This document shows, piece after piece, positions 1-7,935 of a DNA stretch of 16,737 bases. Position 1 is the first letter of the stretch; each line of letters opens with the position of its first letter. Made by a program: the position numbers and the translations under genes. Under the pieces are notes generated by a model. That model searched no databases. It was not told the DNA's origin and saw nothing but the letters and a program-made list of their open reading frames with translations. Origin of the DNA: Moraxella lacunata. GTDB taxonomy: Bacteria > Pseudomonadota > Gammaproteobacteria > Pseudomonadales > Moraxellaceae. The stretch covers positions 1 through 16,737 of the forward strand of contig NZ_MXAN01000087.1 in NCBI RefSeq assembly GCF_002027545.1, written 5' to 3'.

Positions 1-164
1 GGTTTATGGTATCTACAACCAAAAATAATTATTGAAAAATCAACAAGTTACTATTTTAAGTTGAGAGTAAAGTTTATTTAAATAACCTTTTGCAAAGTAA
101 AAAACACAGTTTTGGTATTGACCATATTTGGACTTGTAATGTCGCAAGCAACCAAAATCAAACA
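1..164. other. AT-rich non-coding stretch at window edge
   Basis: No gene is supported here. The stretch lies downstream of the stop of holB (minus strand) and runs to the window edge. It is strongly AT-rich and has no convincing hairpin with a T-run, so I cannot say whether holB ends its transcription unit here or whether a further gene follows beyond the window. Confidence 0.5.
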
Positions 165-1175
165 TCACAACGCCACCAACCGACAAAACAGCTCATCATA
201 CGCCATTTTTTCTTGTACGTTTTGCCCCACCGCCACCGTCATGTCATCAAGGCTTGCTAGGAAATTTTCTACCCTATCAAGACTAAGATTGTCCGCCCCA
301 TTTATCAGCCCTGCCACGTCCATGTCGGTATGAATGCTATCAAGCCCAAGCCCCACTCGCACCACGTCCATGAGCATAAGCCGTGTCAAAACGGCAAAAT
401 CACCAAAACTCATCACGCCCTGCCAATAGTCGCTGGCACTCACCGCCGACCGCTCGCCATGCCTTAGGGTAAGCCATGTTTTTAGCCATAATGCACGCTT
501 GTCAAACCACACCGCCTTTGGCAGCTCCACCGCCTTTAATACCGCCCCGTCCGCAAGCGTCAAGGCAAGGCTGGCAAGGCTCTCATCGCCCAACACCCCA
601 CCCACATAAGCCAATGCCACATCATGAGCAACAGCCCCAAGCGGTAGGGCTTGCACACGGCTTTTTATCGTAGGCATGAGTTTGGCAGGGTTATCGCTGA
701 TGAGTATCAAATGCACGCCTGCCCGTGGCTCTTCTAAGGTTTTTAGCAGGGCATTGCTCGCCCCAATCGTGAGCATGTCAGCATTATCCAGCACGATGAG
801 CCGAACGCCATGCCCCTTGACGTGGCTATACTCCTGCAAGGCTCGCACGTCATCAATCTTAATGGACGAACGTTCGCTCTCATCAGACGTAGGCAGGCTC
901 TCAGACGGTAACACCATGACATCAGGGTGCGTCCCCGCCATGAGCCAATGACAGCTGTCGCACGCCCCACACGCCCCCTGTTCGCCCTTATGTTGGCACA
1001 GTAGCCACGCCACAAACCGCCACACAAATTCACGCTTGCCAATGCCTGCCATGCCACACGCCAACAGTCCATGCGGTAATTTGCCGTCATAAAACTGACC
1101 GACCACCTGCCCCCACGCCTGTGTTTGCCACGGCAATAACGGGGCAAAATAGGGCAACTGCTCTTGCTCGCTCAT
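165..1175 (-). CDS. holB: DNA polymerase III subunit delta' (HolB)
   Basis: Clamp-loader delta' subunit. With delta and tau/gamma it opens and loads the beta sliding clamp during replication. Seen: 336 aa, the usual size. A P-loop-like motif lies at residues 41-48 (GMAGIGKR), and a four-cysteine zinc module at C60, C69, C72 and C75 has the same spacing as in E. coli delta'. An ALLKTLEEP block, typical of clamp-loader AAA+ proteins, lies at about 142-150. The sensor motif, SRC in classic delta'/gamma, reads SRV at 172-174. The ATG follows the kdsB stop by one base, so the two genes are probably translated from one mRNA. holB is the last gene of the run inside this window. The family call is firm. 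Confidence 0.95.
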   Translation of the reverse strand: MSEQEQLPYFAPLLPWQTQAWGQVVGQFYDGKLPHGLLACGMAGIGKREFVWRFVAWLLCQHKGEQGACGACDSCHWLMAGTHPDVMVLPSESLPTSDESERSSIKIDDVRALQEYSHVKGHGVRLIVLDNADMLTIGASNALLKTLEEPRAGVHLILISDNPAKLMPTIKSRVQALPLGAVAHDVALAYVGGVLGDESLASLALTLADGAVLKAVELPKAVWFDKRALWLKTWLTLRHGERSAVSASDYWQGVMSFGDFAVLTRLMLMDVVRVGLGLDSIHTDMDVAGLINGADNLSLDRVENFLASLDDMTVAVGQNVQEKMAYDELFCRLVAL

Positions 1176-1176
1176 A

Positions 1177-1953
1177 TCAGAACTTCAAAAACTCATCAAT
1201 CGGCATGGCATTTAGCCTATCCAAATCCTCCTTGGTATCCACCCCAAGCGGTAAGGCGACTTTGGCGACATCTATGGCGATTTTTTGTCCATTTTCTAAA
1301 ATGCGGAGCTGTTCTAGACTCTCCAAGCGTTCAAGCACGCCCTGCTCCCATGTGCCAAATTCTTTTAATAATTTGACCCGATACGCATAAAGCCCCAAAT
1401 GGCGATAGGCGTTTTTTGGTACATCGCCAAGCTCGCCTGTCAAATGGGCGTCCCTGTCATAAGGGATTGGGCTACGGCTAAAATATAGGGCGTTTTGGCG
1501 AGCGTGGACGACTTTTACCACCGAATTTTTATAAAAATCATCATAATTATCAATCACTTCGCACAAAGTCGCCATGACACAGTCGTCATTAGCAAGGAGC
1601 AGATTTTTGGCTTGTTCTAGTAGCACAGGCGGTACAAGCGGTTCATCGCCTTGCATATTGATGACAATGTCATCGTCCGCCAAGCCCAAAAGCCGTGCCA
1701 CCTCCCCCAGTCTGTCCGTGCCTGATGCATGCTCGCCCGTCATGATGACAGGTATATTGGCACGCTCACACACCGAAAAAATCCGCTCATCGTCCGTTGC
1801 CACGCACACGCTGTCGGCAAAGGTTGCTTGCAAAGCCTTTTGTGCTGTCCATAAAATCATGGGCTTACCATGCAAATCTAGCAAAGGCTTGGCAGGTAGG
1901 CGTGTGGATTTGTAACGGGCAGGGATAATGATGTGGGTTTTAGGGGTAGTCAT
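1177..1953 (-). CDS. kdsB: 3-deoxy-manno-octulosonate cytidylyltransferase (CMP-Kdo synthetase)
   Basis: Activates Kdo with CTP to CMP-Kdo, the donor for attaching Kdo to lipid A in the cytoplasm. Seen: 258 aa. The nucleotide-binding N-terminus PARYKSTRLPAKPL is at residues 11-24, ATDD at 52-55, SGTDRL at 77-82, and the metal-binding NMQGDEPL at 99-106. Further on are ALYFSRSPIPYDRD, RHLGLYAY and the C-terminal GVDTKEDLDR, all hallmarks of KdsB. The start is supported by AAGGAG five bases upstream, which overlaps the stop codon of the xre gene. The gene sits after lpxK in the lipid A block, as in related bacteria, except that a regulator gene separates the two here. holB follows after one base. 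Confidence 0.97.
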   Translation of the reverse strand: MTTPKTHIIIPARYKSTRLPAKPLLDLHGKPMILWTAQKALQATFADSVCVATDDERIFSVCERANIPVIMTGEHASGTDRLGEVARLLGLADDDIVINMQGDEPLVPPVLLEQAKNLLLANDDCVMATLCEVIDNYDDFYKNSVVKVVHARQNALYFSRSPIPYDRDAHLTGELGDVPKNAYRHLGLYAYRVKLLKEFGTWEQGVLERLESLEQLRILENGQKIAIDVAKVALPLGVDTKEDLDRLNAMPIDEFLKF

Positions 1954-1958
1954 GGGTG

Positions 1959-1964
1959 CTCCTT
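1959..1964 (-). promoter_or_regulatory. kdsB ribosome binding site overlapping the xre stop
   Basis: AAGGAG on the minus strand, five bases before the kdsB ATG. It shares bases with the TAA stop of the upstream regulator gene (1963-1965). It fixes the kdsB start and suggests that ribosomes finishing the regulator are positioned at kdsB (translational coupling, inferred). Confidence 0.75.
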
Positions 1965-2823
1965 ATTGCCATTGATACGATTGGATATATTGAATCACAC
2001 CGCCCATAATCTGATAACGGTTAAAAAATTCATCGGTTGGCAATGTCTCGCCTTGCTTATCCAATTCACTATAAGTTTGTATGGTGTTATTGATATTTTG
2101 CCTTAAATAACGGCATAAAATCCTATCATCAAAACCGATAGCATAAATCATACCGTTAATAATTGGCAAAGTTGATTTGTTTTTATCCACCACAACCATA
2201 GATAAATGACCCAAAATAGGGTTCATGTCATCGCCAATGATTGGCGTGATAAATAAATTATCCAAATTATCGGATTGTTTAAACAACAAATCAGCTAGGG
2301 ATAAATGCTGTTTTTTAGAAATGGTAGCAGACGGATAATTGATGATGAGTTGATTTTTATTATCCAAAATAGGGTTATTGTCTTGATAAATATCACCTTG
2401 TCCTGTGGCAAGCCAAGTGGGATTGACGCCAAACAAATCGGCAAGCTCTATCATTTTATTGGTTGTTTTACTTCGTCCACTTTCAAGCTGACTATAAGCC
2501 GATTGTGATAATCCGTCAATAAAATGAGAAATATCTGCTTGACTAAAAGATTTCAATTTACGGGCAAATTTTAATCTCTCCGCCAAAGTATTTTCTCCAT
2601 TAAATACTGCCCCCAACTCCATATCGCCTTGACCTGTGGCAAGCCAAGTGGGATTGACATTTAAGACATTGGCGAGCTCTAAAATACTTCCAGTTCTTTT
2701 TGTAATGCCACTTTCAATTTTAAAATAAGTAGGTTGGGATATATTTGCCAAATCCGCAACTTCTTGTTGAGATAATTTTCTTAGGTTGCGAATATATTTT
2801 AAACGTTCAGCCAAAGTATTCAT
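1963..2823 (-). CDS. XRE-family regulator with two tandem HTH domains and a degenerate S24 (LexA/CI-like) C-terminus
   Basis: Probable DNA-binding transcriptional regulator of 286 aa. Two HTH_3/XRE units follow each other, at residues 2-67 and 79-144. Both begin NTLAERLK and both end NPTWLATGQGD, so the second is a duplication of the first. The C-terminal part (about 185-284) resembles the S24 peptidase-like dimerisation domain of CI/LexA repressors: GDDMNPILG at 197-205 aligns with the family's GDSMEP. The nucleophile Ser is replaced by D199, and the Lys of the usual VKRL motif appears as R238 in CRYL, so self-cleavage looks impossible. The ATG abuts the lpxK stop with no gap, preceded by a purine-rich GGGGGTGG. 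The gene is visibly more AT-rich than lpxK and kdsB, which hints at later acquisition. Its target is unknown; autoregulation or control of the envelope operon is only a guess. Confidence 0.88.
   Translation of the reverse strand: MNTLAERLKYIRNLRKLSQQEVADLANISQPTYFKIESGITKRTGSILELANVLNVNPTWLATGQGDMELGAVFNGENTLAERLKFARKLKSFSQADISHFIDGLSQSAYSQLESGRSKTTNKMIELADLFGVNPTWLATGQGDIYQDNNPILDNKNQLIINYPSATISKKQHLSLADLLFKQSDNLDNLFITPIIGDDMNPILGHLSMVVVDKNKSTLPIINGMIYAIGFDDRILCRYLRQNINNTIQTYSELDKQGETLPTDEFFNRYQIMGGVIQYIQSYQWQ
2390..2427. repeat. 38-bp direct repeat, copy 1 (end of second HTH unit)
   Basis: Matches 2621-2658 at 36 of 38 positions by eye (differences at the sixth and twelfth base). It encodes the NPTWLATGQGD segment that closes the second HTH unit of the regulator. 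The two copies start 231 bp apart, exactly 77 codons, so recombination between them would remove or add one HTH unit without a frameshift. Confidence 0.9.
2621..2658. repeat. 38-bp direct repeat, copy 2 (end of first HTH unit)
   Basis: Partner of the repeat at 2390-2427. It encodes the equivalent NPTWLATGQGD segment closing the first HTH unit. The near-identity at DNA level, while the rest of the HTH units has diverged, points either to recent local gene conversion or to strong constraint on this segment. Confidence 0.9.
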
Positions 2824-3849
2824 TTATACCACCCCCAACTCCCCAAGCACCTTATCCATTTCCTCATAGACACTTTCTGACAACACCGCTTGCACAGGTA
2901 GCACCCAAATATTATCAAAAATTGCATGATTATGACGTTTGGCAAGTTCACGCAATTTAACCGCGTCTTTACTGGTTGTAATGATTGGCAAATCGGTCAA
3001 ATCGGCCAAATCATCAAGGCTAAAATCATGATGGTCGCCAAAGGCACGCTCCACCACGTCAAAACCAAGCTCGCTTAACGTCTTAAAAAATCGTGCAGGA
3101 TAGCCGATACCGCTGACGGCATAGACCTTTTGGGGTGGTAAATTTTTATCATTCTCTGATTTTTCGCCTGTCAAAAGCGATACGGGTTTACTTGGAGCTA
3201 AGTGCATAAGCAGGGCGTTATCATCATAATGCTCAGTTCGGCTATCGTGATAAATCACAGTCGCCCCTGTCAGGCGGTCAAGCGGTTCACGCAAAAAGCC
3301 CTGTGGGAATAATTTGCCATTACCAAAGCCACGCACCCCGTCCACCACTATCCACTCCACATCTCGGTGTAGGGCGTAGTGTTGTAGTCCGTCATCACTG
3401 ATGATGAGTTGTAGAGCTGGGTGATTTTGTAGTAGTAAATCAATGACTTGCCCACGATTTGCCCCCACCGCCATTGGCACGTTTGTACTTTGGACGATAA
3501 GGCATGGCTCATCGCCCACTTCTTTGGGGGTGCTATCAGCACAAACCATTGCAGGGCTACTGTCTGCCCGTCCATAGCCACGGCTTATCACGCCCACGTT
3601 CACGCCTTTATCTTGTAAATATTTAACAAGGGCGATAATAAGTGGGGTTTTGCCACTACCGCCCACCGTGATATTACCGATAATCATCACAGGAATGGGG
3701 GCGTGGTATTTGGTAAGCTTATCGTTATCATACAAGGACTTACGCACACGCCCCACCACGCCATACAGGGCGGACAGCGGAGCGAGCGTGGTTAGTATGG
3801 GGGATTTTTCTTGCCATGCCTTGGTAATGAGAAGTTCTAGATTTTTCAT
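2824..3849 (-). CDS. lpxK: Tetraacyldisaccharide 4'-kinase (LpxK)
   Basis: Phosphorylates the 4' position of the tetraacyldisaccharide 1-phosphate to give lipid IVA, on the inner face of the inner membrane. Seen: 341 aa. The LpxK P-loop GNITVGGSGKTP is at residues 58-69, SRGYGR at 89-94, GDEP at 112-115, SDDGLQH at 151-157, and the family block GNGKLFPQGFLREPL at 176-190. A hydrophobic N-terminus around residues 17-33 fits membrane association. The start overlaps the msbA stop by four bases (ATGA), a classic translationally coupled pair. The stop codon directly abuts the start of the xre gene. Confidence 0.97.
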   Translation of the reverse strand: MKNLELLITKAWQEKSPILTTLAPLSALYGVVGRVRKSLYDNDKLTKYHAPIPVMIIGNITVGGSGKTPLIIALVKYLQDKGVNVGVISRGYGRADSSPAMVCADSTPKEVGDEPCLIVQSTNVPMAVGANRGQVIDLLLQNHPALQLIISDDGLQHYALHRDVEWIVVDGVRGFGNGKLFPQGFLREPLDRLTGATVIYHDSRTEHYDDNALLMHLAPSKPVSLLTGEKSENDKNLPPQKVYAVSGIGYPARFFKTLSELGFDVVERAFGDHHDFSLDDLADLTDLPIITTSKDAVKLRELAKRHNHAIFDNIWVLPVQAVLSESVYEEMDKVLGELGVV

Positions 3850-5624
3850 GGGGCGGTCGGCTCACTTTGCTCATCAAAGGTACGTTCGTACATGGTGCGA
3901 TACATACCGCCTTTGGCAAACAGTTCGTCATGCGTACCCATTTCCACAATTTGCCCTTTATCCATGACGATGATACGGTCGGCGTTTTGAATGGTTGATA
4001 AGCGATGAGCGATGACAAGCGTGGTACGACCTTGCATGACGGTTTCTAACGCCTTTTGGATATAGTATTCGCTTTCGTTATCAAGGGCGGACGTGGCTTC
4101 GTCTAATATCAAAATTGGTGCGTCTTTTAATAATGCTCGTGCGATGGAGAGCCGTTGGCGTTGTCCGCCCGATAATTGCAAGCCGTCCGAACCGATAAAA
4201 CTGTCATAGCCATTTGGCAACGCCATAATAAAATCATGAGCATAGGCGGATTTGCTCGCTTGTATGATGTCATCATGAGATTTGGCAGATAACGCCCCAT
4301 AAGCGATGTTATGAGCAACCGTATCCAAAAACAGCGTAACCTGCTGATTGACCATGGCAATCTGTTCACGCAGTGATGATAATTTAATCTCATCAATGGG
4401 CGTACCATCTATCAATATCTGCCCCGATGTCGGGGTAAGCGAACGAGTAAGCAGGTTCACCAGCGTGGTCTTGCCCGAGCCTGACCGCCCGACCACCGCC
4501 ACTGTCTCGCCTGCCTTGATGTCAAGGTTGAAGCCCTTTATCGCTTGCACACCACTATCATAGGTCAAGCTGACATCATCAAAACGGATATTACCATGAA
4601 TGACGGGGGTTAGCGTGCCTGTATCACGCTCCTCAGGCGTGTCTAACAGTTTAAAGACAGACGCACCCCCTGCCAAGCCCCGTTGCAACTTTTGATTAAC
4701 ATCGGTTAAGGCTTTGACAGGACGGGCAAGCAGTCCTGCGGCGATAAGAAAAGATGCAAACTGCCCTGCCGTCATACCGCCAAGCACTTCAGGACGCAAG
4801 GAGAGCCACACCACAAAGCACATCCCTGTCGCCATAAGTAGCTGAATGAGTGGTGAATTGATACTGGCAAGCACGGTGATTTTCATGCCCTTTTGTAGAT
4901 TGTCCAAACTGGCTTTATTAAACCTATCAGCTTCGTACGCCTGACCGCCATAATTTTTAACGACTTGATAACCTGCCACGGCTTCGTTAGTGATATGGCT
5001 TACCGCACTCATGGATTCTTGGATGCCTATTGACAGCATGGCAAATTTCTTGGATACTTTTTTGACAATCCAAAAAATCGGTGGTACAACTATCATCAAA
5101 ACAAGCGTAAGTCGCCAGTTGCTATAAAATAGATAGCCAAACAACGCAATGACCGTCAAACCTTCTTTTAGTAGCGTGGTAATCGCCTCATTACTGCCTG
5201 CGGTAACTTGCTCCACATCAAAGATAAGTTTGGACGATATAGTACCAGCAGGGTTTTTTAGATAAAAATCGGACGGCAAACGCAACAGCTTTTCAAACAC
5301 CGACACACGCAAATGATAGACAAGATTACGAGAGATATACGCCGAATAATACCCTCCCAAAAACGCCCCAACCCCCCGAAAGAAAAACAGAGCAATCACC
5401 AAAAAAGGAAACCAAAATTTGCCCTTTTCATCATCATTGTTAATAGCATCAATGATAAACTCAAAAAGCTTGGCACTGGCGACCTCAGAGCCTGCACTTA
5501 ACACCATGCCAATCACCATAAAAATCGCCGCCCACCAGTAGGGTTTTAGGTAAGACATCAGACGCAAAAAGACCGCCAATTTGTCATTGGGGTCAAAGTT
5601 GGTTTGGGGGGTAGGTTTTGACAT
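3846..5624 (-). CDS. msbA: Lipid A export ABC transporter, ATPase/permease (MsbA)
   Basis: Homodimeric flippase that moves lipid A-core across the inner membrane using ATP. Seen: 592 aa, the expected length for a fused membrane-ATPase half-transporter. The transmembrane domain spans about 28-310, with hydrophobic segments near 30-48, 72-95, 153-168, 172-188 and 258-300. The nucleotide-binding domain has Walker A GRSGSGKT at 379-386, signature LSGGQ at 484-488, Walker B ILILDE at 504-509 and the switch His at H540. It is followed by lpxK with a four-base overlap. Upstream, 69 bp separate it from exbD and contain a perfect stem-loop. No strong Shine-Dalgarno is visible before the ATG. The msbA-lpxK pairing makes the MsbA assignment safer than a generic ABC exporter call. 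Confidence 0.96.
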   Translation of the reverse strand: MSKPTPQTNFDPNDKLAVFLRLMSYLKPYWWAAIFMVIGMVLSAGSEVASAKLFEFIIDAINNDDEKGKFWFPFLVIALFFFRGVGAFLGGYYSAYISRNLVYHLRVSVFEKLLRLPSDFYLKNPAGTISSKLIFDVEQVTAGSNEAITTLLKEGLTVIALFGYLFYSNWRLTLVLMIVVPPIFWIVKKVSKKFAMLSIGIQESMSAVSHITNEAVAGYQVVKNYGGQAYEADRFNKASLDNLQKGMKITVLASINSPLIQLLMATGMCFVVWLSLRPEVLGGMTAGQFASFLIAAGLLARPVKALTDVNQKLQRGLAGGASVFKLLDTPEERDTGTLTPVIHGNIRFDDVSLTYDSGVQAIKGFNLDIKAGETVAVVGRSGSGKTTLVNLLTRSLTPTSGQILIDGTPIDEIKLSSLREQIAMVNQQVTLFLDTVAHNIAYGALSAKSHDDIIQASKSAYAHDFIMALPNGYDSFIGSDGLQLSGGQRQRLSIARALLKDAPILILDEATSALDNESEYYIQKALETVMQGRTTLVIAHRLSTIQNADRIIVMDKGQIVEMGTHDELFAKGGMYRTMYERTFDEQSEPTAP

Positions 5625-5646
5625 GATTTTTTAAAGAAAAGTTTTT

Positions 5647-5669
5647 TGGCATTTTAACACAAAATGCCA
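5647..5669. other. Perfect 9-bp stem-loop between exbD and msbA
   Basis: TGGCATTTT, a five-base loop, then AAAATGCCA. On the transcribed (minus) strand it is followed by A-rich rather than T-rich sequence, so it is not a textbook intrinsic terminator. It could act as an attenuator, an RNA processing or stabilising element, or a weak terminator that sets exbBD and msbA levels apart. The function is inferred only from position. Confidence 0.6.
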
Positions 5670-5693
5670 CATCGCACCGCATAAATCGTAGCC

Positions 5694-6125
5694 TTACTTG
5701 CTACTGCTTTGTGGTGCTGGCACGACGGTGCTGATGTTTAGGTTTAAAAAGCCCATTTTGCCTGCCACATCCATGACACGCACCACCGCTTGGTGTGACG
5801 CTTCGGCATCGGCGGCGATGACAAACAGTTGTTTGCGGTCAGTGCCTGCTTCTTTTTGGAGCATATTAATAAGCTCCGCTTCGGTGCTAGACCCTAAGGC
5901 AAGTCCATTAACCAAATAAGTGCCGTCTTTTTGTACCGCCACTTCTATCTGTTTGCCTTCGTTGGTCACTGCCACACCTTCGGCTTCGGGCAAGACAATG
6001 TTAATGCGGCTAAAATGGTTAAAGGTCGTCGCCATCAGCAAAAATACAATCAAAAACAGCAAGCAATCAATCATGGGGGTCAGATTGATTTCCAAAGGTT
6101 CAACGGTCGGTTTACGAAATCTCAT
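5694..6125 (-). CDS. exbD: ExbD/TolR family biopolymer transport protein
   Basis: Partner of ExbB in a proton-driven inner-membrane motor that energises envelope processes such as TonB-dependent uptake. Seen: 143 aa. It has a short cytoplasmic N-terminus with EINLTPMID at residues 12-20, where D20 is the conserved proton-relay aspartate, a single membrane span at about 20-36, and a periplasmic domain to the end. The gene follows exbB by 12 bp. No tonB gene is in the window. Placement beside msbA-lpxK-kdsB is known from other gammaproteobacteria, so the motor may serve a general envelope role here. ExbD fits better than TolR because no tolA/tolB/pal lie nearby. Confidence 0.9.
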   Translation of the reverse strand: MRFRKPTVEPLEINLTPMIDCLLFLIVFLLMATTFNHFSRINIVLPEAEGVAVTNEGKQIEVAVQKDGTYLVNGLALGSSTEAELINMLQKEAGTDRKQLFVIAADAEASHQAVVRVMDVAGKMGFLNLNISTVVPAPQSSSK

Positions 6126-6137
6126 GACGCTACTCGG

Positions 6138-6824
6138 CTATGACTGCTCTTGGTGTTGGGAATGGGCGACAGGCTCACTGGCTTGGCTTGGCTCTTTTTG
6201 CAAATCATCTTTCATCAGCCCATAGTCATACATCTCTTGGATGAGTAGCCCTGCTTCACTCTCAAATTTGGCATTAATATCCACAATACGTCTTTGGAAA
6301 TAACGATACGCCATCAAGGCAGGAATGGCAACAAACATACCGCCTGCGGTGGTAATCAAAGCCTGAGAGACACCGCCTGCAAGCATGGCAGGGTCTTGCA
6401 TAGAGCCATCTGTTACCGCCAAAAATGAGATAATAATACCGAGTACCGTCCCCAACAGACCCAAAAGCGGTGCAATCGCCCCAATCGTGCCGAGCATGTT
6501 AATGTTCTTCTCTAAGGTGTGAATCTGCACGCTGGCACGGTTTTGCATGTGCATGGTCATACTGTCTAGCCCATACTGGCGATACAAAAGTCCTGTTGCC
6601 AAAATATCGCCCAATGGCGACTCGCCTTTGATGGCAAGCAGGGTGTTTTTATTGATGTCACCTTTGGTGCGTAACTGGCTAATCAGCTGTTCTCTGAGTC
6701 CACTTGGGGCAAGCAAACCCATGCGTAACACTTTGCCACGCTCGATGATGATGACCAGTGCCACAATAGAACACACGATGATTGGCAACATCAGCCAACC
6801 GCCTGCTTTGACAAGCTCCCACAT
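6138..6824 (-). CDS. exbB: MotA/TolQ/ExbB family proton channel protein
   Basis: Pentameric proton-channel component of the ExbB-ExbD motor. Seen: 228 aa with three hydrophobic spans at about 10-27, 111-136 and 152-173, the usual ExbB/TolQ topology. Conserved blocks are KNINMLGTIGAIAPLLGLLG at 106-125 and the ITTAGGMFVAIPAL block at 157-170. The first span is near the N-terminus with no long periplasmic extension. Its ATG lies 34 bp after the parB stop, with only a weak ribosome site (GGTG) upstream. exbD follows after 12 bp, so the two are surely co-transcribed. As with exbD, the absence of tol-pal genes favours ExbB over TolQ. Confidence 0.92.
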   Translation of the reverse strand: MWELVKAGGWLMLPIIVCSIVALVIIIERGKVLRMGLLAPSGLREQLISQLRTKGDINKNTLLAIKGESPLGDILATGLLYRQYGLDSMTMHMQNRASVQIHTLEKNINMLGTIGAIAPLLGLLGTVLGIIISFLAVTDGSMQDPAMLAGGVSQALITTAGGMFVAIPALMAYRYFQRRIVDINAKFESEAGLLIQEMYDYGLMKDDLQKEPSQASEPVAHSQHQEQS

Positions 6825-6858
6825 AATTTACACCGTTACTACAATTATTAGTTAAACA

Positions 6859-7905
6859 TCAAGACTTTGCCACGCCAAGCTGTGCCATCAGCCCGCTTAG
6901 CTCATCATGGCTATGAAAAAATATCTCCACACTGCCCTTGCCGTCTTTGCCTTGTTTTAGCTTGACCGTCGCCCCCAATGCGTCCGAGAGCTGTTGGTTT
7001 AGGGCGATGACTTCACGACTGTTGACCGAGACCGCCTTTGGCTCGGGGTGTAAGATAGACTTGACCAGTTTTTCTGCTTCACGCACCGTCATGTCTGCAT
7101 GAATGATTTTTTTGGCGATGACGGGCTGTTGGTCTTTGGACAAAGACAACAAAGTGCGGGCATGACCCATGTCAAGCAGGTTATCCATCATAAACGCCTT
7201 GACTTCATCATGCAAAGCATTCAGGCGTAGCAGGTTGGACACAGTCGTGCGTGCCTTGCCCACGACATCGGCAATCATCGCATGACTCATGCCAAACTCG
7301 GTATGAAACCGCTCCAACGCCGCCGCCTGTTCTAGCACCGTCAAGTCTTCACGCTGAATATTCTCAATGAGTGCCAAGGCAATCGCTACTTCATCAGACA
7401 GCACACGCTCGATGGCAGGGATGGTGGTAAGCCCTGCCAGTTTGGCAGCTCGCCAACGTCGCTCGCCTGCGATAATCTCATGGGTAATACCATCCGTCTT
7501 ACTCTCGCCATCTAACAAAGGACGGATAACGATGGGTTGCATGACCCCATGCTGACGTACCGATTCGGCAAGCTCCTGCAAGGCTTCTTCTTTAATGTCT
7601 CGTCTGGGCTGATATTTACCTGATTGCAATCTGGCAGGGTCGATTTGAATGAGCGTGACCTGTTCACCATCTTGGGTGGGCTGAGGTTGGGTGGTCTTGG
7701 CAGATTTACTGGCTACTTGGGCGATGCTTTTGTCGGCATTGGCTTTTGTGCCAGTTTTTTTGGGGCTGGCTGACTTGGGGGTAGGGGCAGATTCCGCTGT
7801 CGGCATGATGGCTTCTGCGGTCAAATCTCTTTCTCGTTTAATATTACCCATTAAGGCTTCTAAGCCACGTTTCGTGCCAAGCCCACGCTTTTTTGTCATG
7901 CCCAT
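6859..7905 (-). CDS. parB: ParB/Spo0J family chromosome-partitioning protein
   Basis: CTP-dependent DNA clamp that loads at parS sites and spreads, normally working with the ATPase ParA in chromosome segregation. Seen: 348 aa. The N-terminus GLGTKRGLEALMG at 8-20 is typical of ParB. An Ala/Pro/Lys/Thr-rich linker of low complexity follows at about 33-80. The CTP-binding core has QPRRDI at 99-104, GERRWRA at 147-153 and ENIQRE at 181-186. An HTH lies at about 205-228 (MSHAMIADVVGKARTTVSN), and the C-terminal dimerisation region runs from about 295. Two in-frame starts are possible, at residues 1 and 3. No parA gene lies on either side and I found no parS-like 16-mer. It has its own promoter and heads the exbB-exbD run. 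Confidence 0.93.
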   Translation of the reverse strand: MGMTKKRGLGTKRGLEALMGNIKRERDLTAEAIMPTAESAPTPKSASPKKTGTKANADKSIAQVASKSAKTTQPQPTQDGEQVTLIQIDPARLQSGKYQPRRDIKEEALQELAESVRQHGVMQPIVIRPLLDGESKTDGITHEIIAGERRWRAAKLAGLTTIPAIERVLSDEVAIALALIENIQREDLTVLEQAAALERFHTEFGMSHAMIADVVGKARTTVSNLLRLNALHDEVKAFMMDNLLDMGHARTLLSLSKDQQPVIAKKIIHADMTVREAEKLVKSILHPEPKAVSVNSREVIALNQQLSDALGATVKLKQGKDGKGSVEIFFHSHDELSGLMAQLGVAKS

Positions 7906-7935
7906 TTACACCAATGTTACAGAAAATAGCAGGGT

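Noticed and set aside
86..100. TTTGCAAA palindromes (near 90, 8565 and 12197) as a possible shared regulatory or uptake motif
   Set aside because: The 8-mer also occurs inside exbB (near 6197) and is not surprising in AT-rich DNA. There is no consistent placement relative to promoters.
6138..6824. ExbB/ExbD pair as part of a Tol-Pal system
   Set aside because: No tolA, tolB or pal genes are nearby, and this exbB-exbD placement next to msbA-lpxK fits the ExbBD type better.
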